Below are positions 45,696-54,286 of a stretch of DNA of 64,000 nucleotides, one piece after another. A model generated the notes under the pieces. It did no database searches and was not told where the DNA came from. It saw only the letters and a list, made by a program, of their open reading frames with translations. Each line of letters opens with the position of its first letter. The first letter of the stretch is position 1. Position numbers and translations under genes: made by a program. The DNA is from Nitratireductor arenosus (lineage in GTDB: Bacteria; Pseudomonadota; Alphaproteobacteria; Rhizobiales; Rhizobiaceae): positions 62,001-126,000 of the forward strand of contig NZ_WPHG01000007.1 of NCBI RefSeq assembly GCF_009742725.1, read 5' to 3'.

Positions 45696-46484
45696 TCAGA
45701 AATCCGCCCCCGCAGCGACGATGCGCAGGCCGGAGCCGGCATGGCGTTCGCCGCGGACCAGATGGGTGTCGTAGGTGTAGAAATCGGCGCGATAGACCGC
45801 TTCGACCGCCTCGACCAAAAGATTGTCGGCGGCGTAGCTGGTTCGGAACACGACCATGACCGGGCTCGGCGCGGCCACGGCGAGCACGGCGCATTCCGCC
45901 ACCGTGGCTAGCCGCGCGGTGACGCGCTCACGCGCCTCGCGCACCGCCAGGCCGGCGGTCTCGAAACGGGCGTAGAGCGAAAATTCCGGATCCTCGAGCA
46001 GCGCTGCCGCGTCGTCGCCAGCAAGGCCGATACGCTCGCACACGGCGGCCGGGATCACCGAGCCGTGGACCGCGCAGGGCTCGCCGTCGATCAGGCGCAC
46101 GCGCTCGAGCCGGTGCGCCGGCGCGGCGACGCCGAATTGCTGCGCCTCGGCGTCGTCTGCTTGGCGAAAGGCGAGCAGGCGCTGCTCGGAGCGGTGCCCA
46201 TCCTGGCGCGCGGTCTGGGAAAAGCTCAACAGATGGCCGGCCTTGCGGTGCAGCGAGCGGTTGGCGACGAAACTGCCCGCGCCCTGGCGGCGGGTGACGA
46301 AGCCCTGCGAGACAAGCTGCTCGATGGCGCGCACGACGGTGCCGCGGCTGACGCCGTTGGTCGCGCAAAGCTGCGCCTCGCTCGGCAGCCGGTCGCCCGG
46401 CTTCAGCACGCCGCCCTCGATGCGCGCGCGCAGCTCCTCGGCGAGGACGAGATATCGGGGCGTGCTGGCGACCATCGGCTTCAT
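45696..46484 (-). CDS. GntR family transcriptional regulator, HutC/UTRA type
   Basis: 262 aa. N-terminal winged helix (about 8-75) with LKPGDRLPSEAQLCATNGVSRGTVVRAIEQL and QGAGSFVA; C-terminal UTRA domain (about 95-250) with PAHRLERVRLIDGEPCAVHGSVIP and the AVYRADFYTYDTHL ending. UTRA domains sense small sugars, amino acids or nucleoside-like ligands. It is the first gene of the operon (36 bp before BMP), so it should control its own transcription. A palindrome lies 24 bp upstream. Confidence 0.93.
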   Translation of the reverse strand: MKPMVASTPRYLVLAEELRARIEGGVLKPGDRLPSEAQLCATNGVSRGTVVRAIEQLVSQGFVTRRQGAGSFVANRSLHRKAGHLLSFSQTARQDGHRSEQRLLAFRQADDAEAQQFGVAAPAHRLERVRLIDGEPCAVHGSVIPAAVCERIGLAGDDAAALLEDPEFSLYARFETAGLAVREARERVTARLATVAECAVLAVAAPSPVMVVFRTSYAADNLLVEAVEAVYRADFYTYDTHLVRGERHAGSGLRIVAAGADF

Positions 46485-46502
46485 GTCAGCACGGTAAAAT
46501 AG

Positions 46503-46519
46503 ACTAGTTGACTAGTCAA
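46503..46519. promoter_or_regulatory. Predicted GntR operator before the nucleoside operon
   Basis: TTGACTAGTCAA (46508-46519) is a perfect 12-bp palindrome, and ACTAGT occurs twice (46503-46508 and 46511-46516). It lies 19-35 bp upstream of the gntR start. The remaining 420 bp up to the tRNA gene show no gene or further site that I can support. Confidence 0.6.
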
Positions 46520-46942
46520 GTTGGAAATTGCGCTCATCCCCCGCGCGGGATCTCGGCCGCCTGCGCCCTCTCTCGCTTCCCGCAAACCGCCGGCCACCGG
46601 CCACCGGCCCGGCCGCACCGCCATTGCCCTGGGGCGCGGCGCCCGCCGCCGGCCGGTTCGCTTGCGACGTCGCCGACCGCGCACGGCTCCATTGCCGCCG
46701 CGCGCCACCAACGCCGCCGGCGACGCGGGGCGCACTCCAATCCTTCTGTCAGGACGACAACCAGAAACGTGGTTCGACGATTTAGTCCCATCAGCCTCCG
46801 CCGGCCCTGGCAACAAATATTCGCCCCCGGCCGCCGTCGCGGGCGAAAGCTTGCTTGACAGGCTTGCCGCGGCGACTCTATATCCGCCGAGCCTTGCGGT
46901 TCGGGCCTGCCCGGACACCGCGCCGCCTCGCGGCGTGAACGG

Positions 46943-47019
46943 GGCGGAGTAGCTCAGCCGGTTAGAGCAGAGGAATCATAATCCTTGTGTCGGGGGTTCG
47001 AGTCCCTCCTCCGCTACCA
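46943..47019 (+). tRNA. tRNA-Met (CAT anticodon), elongator type
   Basis: Full cloverleaf: acceptor GGCGGAG with CTCCGCT (first pair G-U), D stem GCTC/GAGC, anticodon CAT at 46977-46979 in a 5-bp stem, T arm GGGGG with loop TTCGAGT, discriminator A and encoded CCA at 47017-47019. The initiator features (C1-A72 mismatch, three G-C pairs at the anticodon stem base) are absent, so it is elongator tRNA-Met; an isoleucine tRNA read through lysidine is the less likely alternative. Confidence 0.95.
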
Positions 47020-47143
47020 CCAATTTCAAGGGCTTACGGCCTATCCCGCCCGAATCCATGTCGCGCCATGTTGCAACTGGCGATCCTTAATTTTCAAGGG
47101 TTTTCACTGACAATCGGCAGTCCGACGCAACTTGGATTGCAAC

Positions 47144-47836
47144 ATGACAGATGGCGCGAATATAGAACCTCGGTTGACCAAGCGCGCTCTCAGCCTGGCA
47201 ATTCTCGGTGCCGTGAAGCGCGCCGGGCGAACCGTGCACCGAAGCAACCTCCTAGGAACAGGCTATTCGCGCGGTGACCTAGCACATTATCTGGATCGAA
47301 CAACACTCAGCGACGATGAGCGACAGGACGCGTATACCTGCTTCGAAGATCTTCTCCGCGTGCGTCTGCTCACACAGCCACGAATGGACATTTCTGCTCC
47401 GGACGATTGGGTAATGGTGTCACCTGCTGGTGTGGCCGCGCTCGAGCGCGGCGCGGTTGATGATCTCGACACTGCTCTGCTGAAATTGGATCCCCGTTTC
47501 CTGGAAATGCGTGAAGGCATGTGGGTGGCCGCGCTGAGCGCGAATCCGGATCGCGTTCGTCAAGCAGCACAGTCTGCGCGGGAACTGATCGATCAAGTCC
47601 TCAAAGACCACGGTAAGGGAGAAACACGTAGGCTGCGAGCGCGATCGCTGATGACCAAAATTCGAGGCAGTCGGTCAGAAAAAGATGAGGCCATCGCAGA
47701 AAATGCAATCGATCTTTTGCTTTCTGTCGCCGATAAGCTCATCAGCGAGTCTCACAGCCGGAAAAACGTGATGGCTCGAGACATCAGTGACCTTCTGCAG
47801 ACAGCTGAGATCGCTTTGCGCCGCCTCTTGAGTTGA
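47144..47836 (+). CDS. Hypothetical protein in tRNA-flanking island
   Basis: 230 aa from the ATG at 47144; a TTG at 47132 would add four residues. I do not recognise the family. Residues about 8-110 look like a winged-helix-type segment (LTKRALSLAILGAVKRAGRTV, then short strands ending VSPAGVAALERGA). Residues about 110-230 are strongly helical with charged repeats (SARELIDQVLKDHGKG, NAIDLLLSVADKLISES). The helical part loosely recalls HEPN-like domains of defence proteins, but I see no RxxxxH motif. Base composition is visibly less GC-rich than its neighbours, and it lies between a tRNA gene and a phage scrap, so it was probably acquired. Confidence 0.7.
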   Translation: MTDGANIEPRLTKRALSLAILGAVKRAGRTVHRSNLLGTGYSRGDLAHYLDRTTLSDDERQDAYTCFEDLLRVRLLTQPRMDISAPDDWVMVSPAGVAALERGAVDDLDTALLKLDPRFLEMREGMWVAALSANPDRVRQAAQSARELIDQVLKDHGKGETRRLRARSLMTKIRGSRSEKDEAIAENAIDLLLSVADKLISESHSRKNVMARDISDLLQTAEIALRRLLS

Positions 47837-47870
47837 CGGCTGCATCACTCCCTGAAGTCTTTGTTTGGGC

Positions 47871-48110
47871 TCATCCGAAGGAATGCCACTTCGGATCAGC
47901 GACCATGGGCCGGTCGTAGAACGTTCCGCCCAGTTCGCCCATTGATGCCCGCTGTATGGCCATCATCGCGGCCGATGCACCGTCGATCCGGTCCCGGCTG
48001 GCTGCTTTCGAAAATAGCCGATTGCCGTTCCTGTCGGGCTTCGTCATGGCGATGTTTTCGAAGCACCACCGCAGCACCGGATTTCCGCCGTGCAGCATGC
48101 GGCCAGCCTG
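47871..48110 (-). pseudogene. C-terminal remnant of a phage terminase large subunit
   Basis: The minus-strand frame ending at 47871 reads HGGNPVLRWCFENIA, then SRDRIDGASAAMMAIQRAS. This matches the end of terminase large subunits (HGGNPVLRWM...N...KIDG..A..MA). About 78 residues remain; upstream the similarity stops near 48110 and no ATPase or nuclease motifs are found before the next gene. There is no start codon or ribosome-binding site, so it is a dead fragment of a prophage. Confidence 0.8.
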
Positions 48111-48229
48111 ACATCGGTGGTTCGGCGCGGATGTTCCAGGGCGGTGACGCCCGATCCCGCTTCCGGCTTTCCGATCCAGATCCCGGCCCGGCCCGGCCTT
48201 CCGAGGATCGTGGCTGTTGGCCTCGCCCG

Positions 48230-49960
48230 CTACCGCGCCGCCCGCAGCTGCCGCGTGGCTGCCGCATCGACCCGGTCGCCGTCGATCTTCACCCCGTAGA
48301 TCGTCTCGGCCTCTTCCCGACTCAGCAGTTCGTCGAGCACGTCGCGCAGCACCCGGTCGGGCTCGCGCTCGAACGGATCGCCGAAACCGCCGCCCGAGGA
48401 GGACCTCATGCGCAACACGTCGCCGGCGCGCAGATGCAGCACCTTGATGCGTCCGACGGTGCGGCTTGCCTGCCCGGGCGCGTCGATTTCGGCCAGGCTG
48501 TTGCCGCCGGGCGTGCCGCCGGCCACGCCCCACGGGCGGCAGCGGAACCGGTCGAGCCCGCGCACGGTGATCGCGGCTTCCGGGGCCCGGTTCTCGAGCT
48601 CGATCGCCACCGACGCGCCGCCGCGAAACCGGCCGTGGCCGAAACTGCCGGCAACCAGGTCGTGGCGGCGCACGACCAGCGGCATCTCGCTTTCGACATG
48701 CTCGACCGGCGCGCTTTTCAAAACGGCGATCATGGTGTCGCTCGCGTCCACCCCGTCGCCGCGCACGCGTCCGCCGGAACCGCCCGAAAACGGCTCGACG
48801 ACGGCGACGCGCTGCCGGCCGTCGCCCGACGGGCTCCAGGCATAGCTTATGATCCCGGCCTGACCCGCGCCGCAGGCGACGATGCCACCGGGCACCGCCT
48901 GGTTGAGACAGCCCATCAAGGTGTCGTAGCTGCGCATCACCGCCACGAAGCGGTTGCCCATGGCGGCGGGAAATGTCGCGTTCATCACGCTGCCGCGCGG
49001 CGCGCGGGCGCGGATGGGACGCATGATTCCGCCATTGACGGGAATGTCCGGCTCGACGGTGTGGATATAGTGGGTCAGCGCGAGGCACAGAAAGGGGTGG
49101 GTGCGGTCTCCGGTGGTAAAGTTGAAGGCCGCGCGCACCTGCGGCGAGCTCCCGTCATAGTCGATTTCGGCCTCGTCGCCGCGAATGATGAGCCTGCAGC
49201 GGAACTCGATATCGGCGCCATTCTGGTCGCCCTCGATCCGGTCGGCGAAGCTGTACTGCCCGTCCGTCAGCCCCGAAATCGCGCGGCGCGCCTTCATCTC
49301 CGCGTAGGCCATCACATCCGCCACGCCCTGCTCGAAACCGGCGCGGCCGACCTTTTCGCACAGTTCGTTGATGCGTCGGTCGAGCAGGCGCATTGCCGCC
49401 ATCATCGCCTCGAGATCGCCCCAGATCGCCTCGCCGATGCGCGAATTGTCATGCAGGATATCGACGATGTCCTGGTTCAGCCGCCCGGCCTCGACCAGTT
49501 TTTTCGGCCGGATCCGCAAGCCCTCCTGAAAACACTCATAGAGATCGGGCGAGATGCTTCCGGGCACCGCGCCGCCAATGTCGGAGGCATGGATGAAAGA
49601 CCAGGCAAAACAGGCGAGCCGGCCGTCGACGAAGATCGGCCGCGCCATGTGGATATCCATCATGTGGGTGACGACGCCTTCGGTGCGGAACGGATCGTTC
49701 GAGATCAGCACGTCGCCGGGCTGGAGCTGCTCGGCGCAAAAATGCTTCAGCAGGCCGGCGATCGTCTGCCCGCTTCCCGTCACGACGCCGGTCTGCATGG
49801 GATAGGCAAAGAAATACCCGTCCAGATCGGCCACGGCGACCTGGAAATCCTGGGTCTGCTTGACGAAGGTCGTATGCGCGGTCCGGTAGGCCAGCGTGGC
49901 CGCCTCCTCGGCCATCGCGGAAAACCGGTTCTTCATGATTTCGGTCTGGACGGGATCCAT
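48230..49960 (-). CDS. Hydantoinase B / 5-oxoprolinase beta-type subunit
   Basis: 576 aa from the ATG at 49960 (MDPVQTEIMKNRF). Family landmarks: HTTFVKQTQDFQVAVAD (about 30-46), GDVLISNDPFRTEGVVTHMMDIHM (about 83-106), HASDIGGAVPGS, and GGGFGDPFERE near the C-terminus. With HyuA it hydrolyses a cyclic amide such as a hydantoin or 5-oxoproline using ATP. It is the last gene of the transporter-dipeptidase operon, 10 bp after HyuA. Confidence 0.92.
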   Translation of the reverse strand: MDPVQTEIMKNRFSAMAEEAATLAYRTAHTTFVKQTQDFQVAVADLDGYFFAYPMQTGVVTGSGQTIAGLLKHFCAEQLQPGDVLISNDPFRTEGVVTHMMDIHMARPIFVDGRLACFAWSFIHASDIGGAVPGSISPDLYECFQEGLRIRPKKLVEAGRLNQDIVDILHDNSRIGEAIWGDLEAMMAAMRLLDRRINELCEKVGRAGFEQGVADVMAYAEMKARRAISGLTDGQYSFADRIEGDQNGADIEFRCRLIIRGDEAEIDYDGSSPQVRAAFNFTTGDRTHPFLCLALTHYIHTVEPDIPVNGGIMRPIRARAPRGSVMNATFPAAMGNRFVAVMRSYDTLMGCLNQAVPGGIVACGAGQAGIISYAWSPSGDGRQRVAVVEPFSGGSGGRVRGDGVDASDTMIAVLKSAPVEHVESEMPLVVRRHDLVAGSFGHGRFRGGASVAIELENRAPEAAITVRGLDRFRCRPWGVAGGTPGGNSLAEIDAPGQASRTVGRIKVLHLRAGDVLRMRSSSGGGFGDPFEREPDRVLRDVLDELLSREEAETIYGVKIDGDRVDAAATRQLRAAR

Positions 49961-49970
49961 CGCTTGCTCC

Positions 49971-52010
49971 CTACCGTCGTTCCATCTCGAGATTGCCGAG
50001 GCCGTCGACGCGCGCCCGAAACCCGTCCGGGACAAGGATGGTGGCGATGGCCTGCTGCACGATGGCCGGGCCGTCGCAGCGCCAGCCCGTTCCCAGATCG
50101 GGCCAATCCCACACCGCCACGCGCCGCCAGGCGCCGTTCAGCCGGATATCGCGCTCGCCGACCGGAACAGCCGCGCCAACGCGCTCGGCAAGCATGCCCG
50201 CCGCCGGCCGCGCGCGCGGCCCGATCGTACGCACGCGCAGCGCGTCGATGCTGACGGGAGCCTCGCGGTCACAATAGTCGAACAATCTTTGATGCTGGTC
50301 GTGGAACGCCGCCTCGGCGGCCGCGACCGACATTGCGCCGGCCTGTGGCGCGGACACGTCGACGGATATCGTGAAAGACTGGGCGGCGTAGCGCATATCG
50401 GCCAGATAGACGTGACGCACCGCGGCCAGTTCCGTCACCTTTTGGGCGGCAAGCCAGCGCCTGCCCTCCTCCGCGAGGGCGGCAAAACCGACGACGAGTT
50501 CGTCGGTCCCGAGCCGCTGACCGTGCACGGAGCGGACCGCGTCGTGCATCATGTCGGACACGAGGCCGCCGAAGGCGCAAAAGACGGAGGGAATGCGCGG
50601 TACCACGATGCGGCGAATGCCGACTTCCTCGGCGAGCAAAGGGCCGTGGATGCCGCCGGCGCCGCCGAATATCATCATGGTCAGGTCGCCGGCGCTGACG
50701 CCGAGCCTGGCCAGGAAAGGTGTGATCTTGGCAAGCATTTCGGAAGTGGCGACCGCCACGGCGCTTTCGGCGACCTGCACGCTGTCGAGACCGAGCCGCT
50801 CGCACAGCGGCTGCAGGGCCCGCACCGCCAGGTCCCGGTCTAGACTCAAGCGACCGCCCAAAAGCCCATCGCCGGGCAGATAGCCAAGCAGGAAATAGGC
50901 GTCCGACAGTGCCGGCTCGTCGCTGCCGAGACCATAACAGGCAGGCCCCGGCGACGAACCGACGCTGCGCGGACCGACTTTCAGCACGCGGTCGTCGAGC
51001 CCTATGACGGAGCCGCCGCCCGCCCCCATCGCCTCGACCGCGGTCACCGGCATCATCAGCGGAAAATCGCCGACTTCCGCCTGCCCGGCGGTGGTCGGTC
51101 GCCCGCTCTCCACCAGCGACACGTCCACCGACGTGCCGCCCATGTCGAATGTAAGCACATGATCGATCCCGACATGCTCGGCGAGCACCTGGGCCGCGGT
51201 CACGCCCGCGGCCGGGCCCGAAAGCAGCGTGTGGATCGGCAGCCTGCGCGCCTCGTCGACCGACATGATGCCGCCGTTCGACTTGGTCAGATAGAGGCGC
51301 GCCTCGGGGTAGCGGGAACGCAAAAAACCGTCGATCTCGTGCAGATAGTCCTGCATGAGTGGCTTCACATAAACATTGAGTAGGGTCAGCACGGCGCGTT
51401 CGTACTCGGCCTGTTGCGGCCACACCTCGTGCGAGGCCATCACCTCGAGCCGGGGGAACTCGCCGCGCGCGATCTCCAGCGCTCTCACCTCGTGCTGTTG
51501 GTACCTATAGGCGTTCACAAAGCAGATCGCGGCGCCGGCCAGGCCGCGATCGAGCATGGTGCGCAACGCCCCGCGCAGGCCGTCCTCGTCGAGCGGCCGG
51601 TCCTCGGTGCCATCCGCAAGGATGCGGCCGCCAACGGCGAAGACGTTTTGGCGCGGGACAAGCGGCCTGGCTCTCCGGTTAAAGAGGTCGACCGGCTTGT
51701 CGAGACGCAGCCGCGCCAGGCCGAGAATGTCGCGAAACCCTTCCGTGGTGATCAGTCCGACCGGAGGCTGCGAACGCTCTATCACCGCATTCGTGCTGAC
51801 GGTCGTGCTGTGCACCACGGTCAGAGGCGCCTGATCAGAATAGCCGAGCTCGGCGACGATCTCGTCAATACCCCGCTTGACCGCCTCGGCGAAATTTGGC
51901 CGCGAGGTGGGAATCTTGCGGCTTTCGATCTGCGCGTAACCGTCGCCGTCATCCTTCCAGACGGCGAAATCGGTGAACGTGCCGCCGATGTCGATACCGA
52001 TCCTGAGCAT
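49971..52010 (-). CDS. Hydantoinase A / 5-oxoprolinase alpha-type subunit
   Basis: 679 aa. Actin-like ATPase fold: RIGIDIGGTFTDFAVW (3-18) for phosphate binding, VHSTTVSTNAVIER (about 66-79), LTFDMGGTSVDVSLVESG (about 290-307) and FGGAGGIHGPLLAEEVGI (about 459-476). Works with the HyuB that follows. Substrate may be a cyclic dipeptide-derived or hydantoin compound brought in by the adjacent ABC transporter; this is context inference. Confidence 0.93.
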   Translation of the reverse strand: MLRIGIDIGGTFTDFAVWKDDGDGYAQIESRKIPTSRPNFAEAVKRGIDEIVAELGYSDQAPLTVVHSTTVSTNAVIERSQPPVGLITTEGFRDILGLARLRLDKPVDLFNRRARPLVPRQNVFAVGGRILADGTEDRPLDEDGLRGALRTMLDRGLAGAAICFVNAYRYQQHEVRALEIARGEFPRLEVMASHEVWPQQAEYERAVLTLLNVYVKPLMQDYLHEIDGFLRSRYPEARLYLTKSNGGIMSVDEARRLPIHTLLSGPAAGVTAAQVLAEHVGIDHVLTFDMGGTSVDVSLVESGRPTTAGQAEVGDFPLMMPVTAVEAMGAGGGSVIGLDDRVLKVGPRSVGSSPGPACYGLGSDEPALSDAYFLLGYLPGDGLLGGRLSLDRDLAVRALQPLCERLGLDSVQVAESAVAVATSEMLAKITPFLARLGVSAGDLTMMIFGGAGGIHGPLLAEEVGIRRIVVPRIPSVFCAFGGLVSDMMHDAVRSVHGQRLGTDELVVGFAALAEEGRRWLAAQKVTELAAVRHVYLADMRYAAQSFTISVDVSAPQAGAMSVAAAEAAFHDQHQRLFDYCDREAPVSIDALRVRTIGPRARPAAGMLAERVGAAVPVGERDIRLNGAWRRVAVWDWPDLGTGWRCDGPAIVQQAIATILVPDGFRARVDGLGNLEMERR

Positions 52011-52168
52011 ACCGCGCTCCTAAAACGCTAGCCACGAAAACGGGTGCGCGCCGACGGGCGGCTTCCTCGATGATCGCGCAGCCGCGCCAACGATTAGTGA
52101 TATCCGGATAAGAGTGCCGGCCGCCCGCAACGACCCTACGGCCTTTGCGGGCGACAGAAACCGCGCCG

Positions 52169-53179
52169 TCAGTTCTTCCAGACGTCGCCGAGAACGCGCA
52201 GCCAGTTGCCCGACATCACTTTCTCGATATCGCTCTCGTGGTAGCCGCGCGCGCGCATCCTGTCCCAAACCAGCGGCGTCTTGGAGATCGTCTCCATTCC
52301 CTCGGTCGAGCGGTCCTCATAGGTGTACCAATCGCCGAGCACGCCGGTGACGTTGGGATAGAGACCATTCGGCCCCCACATTTTCTGCCAGTCGGCCTTG
52401 GTCTGACCGATGTCCTCCGGCAGGTCGCTGGCAAACGCCACGTGCTCGATGCCGCCGACCTTGACCAGGTGATCGAGGTGATCCAGGTAATCGTCGAGCG
52501 TCGGGCGCTGGTCCCAGCGCACGACGGGCGCCCAGGTGACGGCGCCGATCAGGCCGCCGGTCTTGGCGACGCCGCGGATCATCTCGTCGGTCTTGTTCCG
52601 CGGGCTGGGGCACACGGCATAGGCGTTGGCATGACTGAAGACCAGCGGGCGTTTGGCCGCCGCCAGATAGTCGAGGCTTGTGCGGTGGCCGCAATGCGAC
52701 AAATCCACCAAAATGCCGAAGTCTTCCATCGCGTCGAGCCACATGCGGCCGGCTTCGGTGATGCCCCGGTCACCCATATCCGTGAAGGACGCCCCATAAC
52801 CGAACGCATTGCGCTCGTTGTAGGTGGGCTGGATGATGCGCATGCCCAGGGCGTGGAAGCTCGCAAGCAGCTTGACGTCGGGCTCCACCATCAAGGTGTT
52901 CTGCGCACCGAGAATGATGCCGACCACACCCTTGTCGTGGGCGGCGACGATCTGGTCGACGGTCGTGACGACGGTCGCCAGTTCGGGCACGGCCTCGATC
53001 GCGCGGCGCGCGTCCTCGAGTTGCAGCAACGCGTCGTGAAGATGCGCTCCCGGCCTGATTGCCGTCAGGTTCATCGCCGAGATGCCCCCTTCGAGCGTCC
53101 GCTTGAGCTGGCCCGGGGTGACCCCAGCGCAGTTCAGCCCATCGATAACGATCGGGCGCGTTTTTGTTTCGGCACTCAT
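52169..53179 (-). CDS. Peptidase M19 (membrane dipeptidase) family protein, divergent metal site
   Basis: 336 aa. TIM-barrel amidohydrolase: VDLSHCGHRTSLDYL with the first His of the later metal pair, PLVFSHANAYAV with the second, and HVAFASDLPED with the late Asp. However, the N-terminal HxD ligands are missing (IDGLNCAG) and the bridging Glu segment reads ILGAQN. A subgroup of bacterial M19 proteins starts DGLxC like this, so it is a real variant rather than decay. It starts one base after the stop of the upstream ABC ATPase gene, pointing to peptide use. Confidence 0.85.
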   Translation of the reverse strand: MSAETKTRPIVIDGLNCAGVTPGQLKRTLEGGISAMNLTAIRPGAHLHDALLQLEDARRAIEAVPELATVVTTVDQIVAAHDKGVVGIILGAQNTLMVEPDVKLLASFHALGMRIIQPTYNERNAFGYGASFTDMGDRGITEAGRMWLDAMEDFGILVDLSHCGHRTSLDYLAAAKRPLVFSHANAYAVCPSPRNKTDEMIRGVAKTGGLIGAVTWAPVVRWDQRPTLDDYLDHLDHLVKVGGIEHVAFASDLPEDIGQTKADWQKMWGPNGLYPNVTGVLGDWYTYEDRSTEGMETISKTPLVWDRMRARGYHESDIEKVMSGNWLRVLGDVWKN

Positions 53180-54286
53180 CTATACCTCACTTACATCTTG
53201 ACTGCTGTTGGTGGTTGGGAGCTGTGGGCGGGTGCGCGCGGCATAGGCGGCAACGCGCCGCCGCCCGGCGGGCGACAGAATGTCCAGCGGGTCGGGTGAG
53301 CCTTCCCAATCCGGCAGGTCGTCGACCCTGTGACAGGCCACCGCCTTGTCGGCGCCGACATCGGTGAGCGTCGGCTCTTCCTTTCGGCAGCGGTCGACGG
53401 CAAACGGGCAGCGGGGATGGAAACGGCACCCTTGTGGCAAATTGATCGGGTTGGGAATTTCGCCCGACAACGCCATCCGGTTCAGCCTTTCGCGTGGATT
53501 GGGCTGAGGTATCGCGGACAGAAGGGCCCGCGAGTAGGGATGGCGCGGACTGGCGAAAAAATCCCGCTTCGGCGCGGTTTCGATGATCTTGCCGAGATAC
53601 ATCACCGCGACCCGATCGGCGATGTGTTTGACCACCGCCAGATCGTGCGAAATGAAAAGATAGGACAGGCCGAGCTGTGCCTGCAGATCGCCCAACAGGT
53701 TGATCACCTGAGCCTGGATCGAGACATCGAGGGCCGAGACCGGTTCGTCGCACACCACAAGCTGGGGACGAACGATCAATGCCCTGGCGATCCCTATCCT
53801 TTGCCGCTGCCCGCCCGAAAATTCGTGCGGGTACCGACCGGCATATTCGGGGGCGAGCCCAACCTGCTGCATCACCTCGTGGATGCGCGCCCGGCGTGTC
53901 GCCTGGTTTCCGAGATCGTTGACGATCAGCGGCTCCTCCAGCGTCTGCCAGACCGTCATCCCGGGATTGAGCGAGGCGAACGGATCTTGAAAGATGATCT
54001 GCATATGCCGCCGGAAACGCCGCAATGGCGAACCGCGCAGCGCGCCGATGTCGCTGCCGTCGAAGCGGACGGTTCCCGCCGAAGGCTCGATCAGGCGCAT
54101 GGCGAGCCGCGCGGTGGTCGACTTCCCACATCCGCTTTCGCCCACCAGCGCCAGCGTCTCCCCGCGCTTCAGCGAGAAGGACACGCCGTCGACGGCCCGC
54201 AACACCTGCTTGCGCCGGGTAATCAGCGATTGGGAGACCGTATAGGTCTTGGACAGGTCGCGTATTTCCAGAAGCCCTTCGGTCAC
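53180..54286 (-). CDS. Oligopeptide/dipeptide ABC transporter ATP-binding protein (DppF-like)
   Basis: 368 aa from a GTG at 54286 overlapping the TGA of the preceding ATPase (GTGA); upstream in-frame ATGs lie within that other gene. Walker [10 protein letters not shown], signature FSGGQRQRIGIARAL, Walker B VVCDEPVSALD, H-loop ISHDLAVV, and the C-terminal oligopeptide-type cysteine block [15 protein letters not shown]. Its stop lies one base from the dipeptidase start. Confidence 0.93.
   Translation of the reverse strand: MTEGLLEIRDLSKTYTVSQSLITRRKQVLRAVDGVSFSLKRGETLALVGESGCGKSTTARLAMRLIEPSAGTVRFDGSDIGALRGSPLRRFRRHMQIIFQDPFASLNPGMTVWQTLEEPLIVNDLGNQATRRARIHEVMQQVGLAPEYAGRYPHEFSGGQRQRIGIARALIVRPQLVVCDEPVSALDVSIQAQVINLLGDLQAQLGLSYLFISHDLAVVKHIADRVAVMYLGKIIETAPKRDFFASPRHPYSRALLSAIPQPNPRERLNRMALSGEIPNPINLPQGCRFHPRCPFAVDRCRKEEPTLTDVGADKAVACHRVDDLPDWEGSPDPLDILSPAGRRRVAAYAARTRPQLPTTNSSQDVSEV

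Noticed and set aside
46521-46952. Open frame of 143 codons between the GntR operator and the tRNA gene
   Set aside because: Arg/Pro/Ala-rich low-complexity product, overlapping frames on both strands, no ribosome-binding site and no family feature; it also runs into the tRNA gene.
47871-49088. Full-length 405-codon minus-strand protein ending in the terminase-like tail
   Set aside because: Only the last 78 or so codons look like terminase; the rest is a shifted-frame shadow of the hydantoinase B gene.
52123-52152. Inverted repeat GCCCGCAA/TTGCGGGC between hyuA and the dipeptidase gene
   Set aside because: Long 14-nt loop, no T tract and close to what chance gives in GC-rich DNA.
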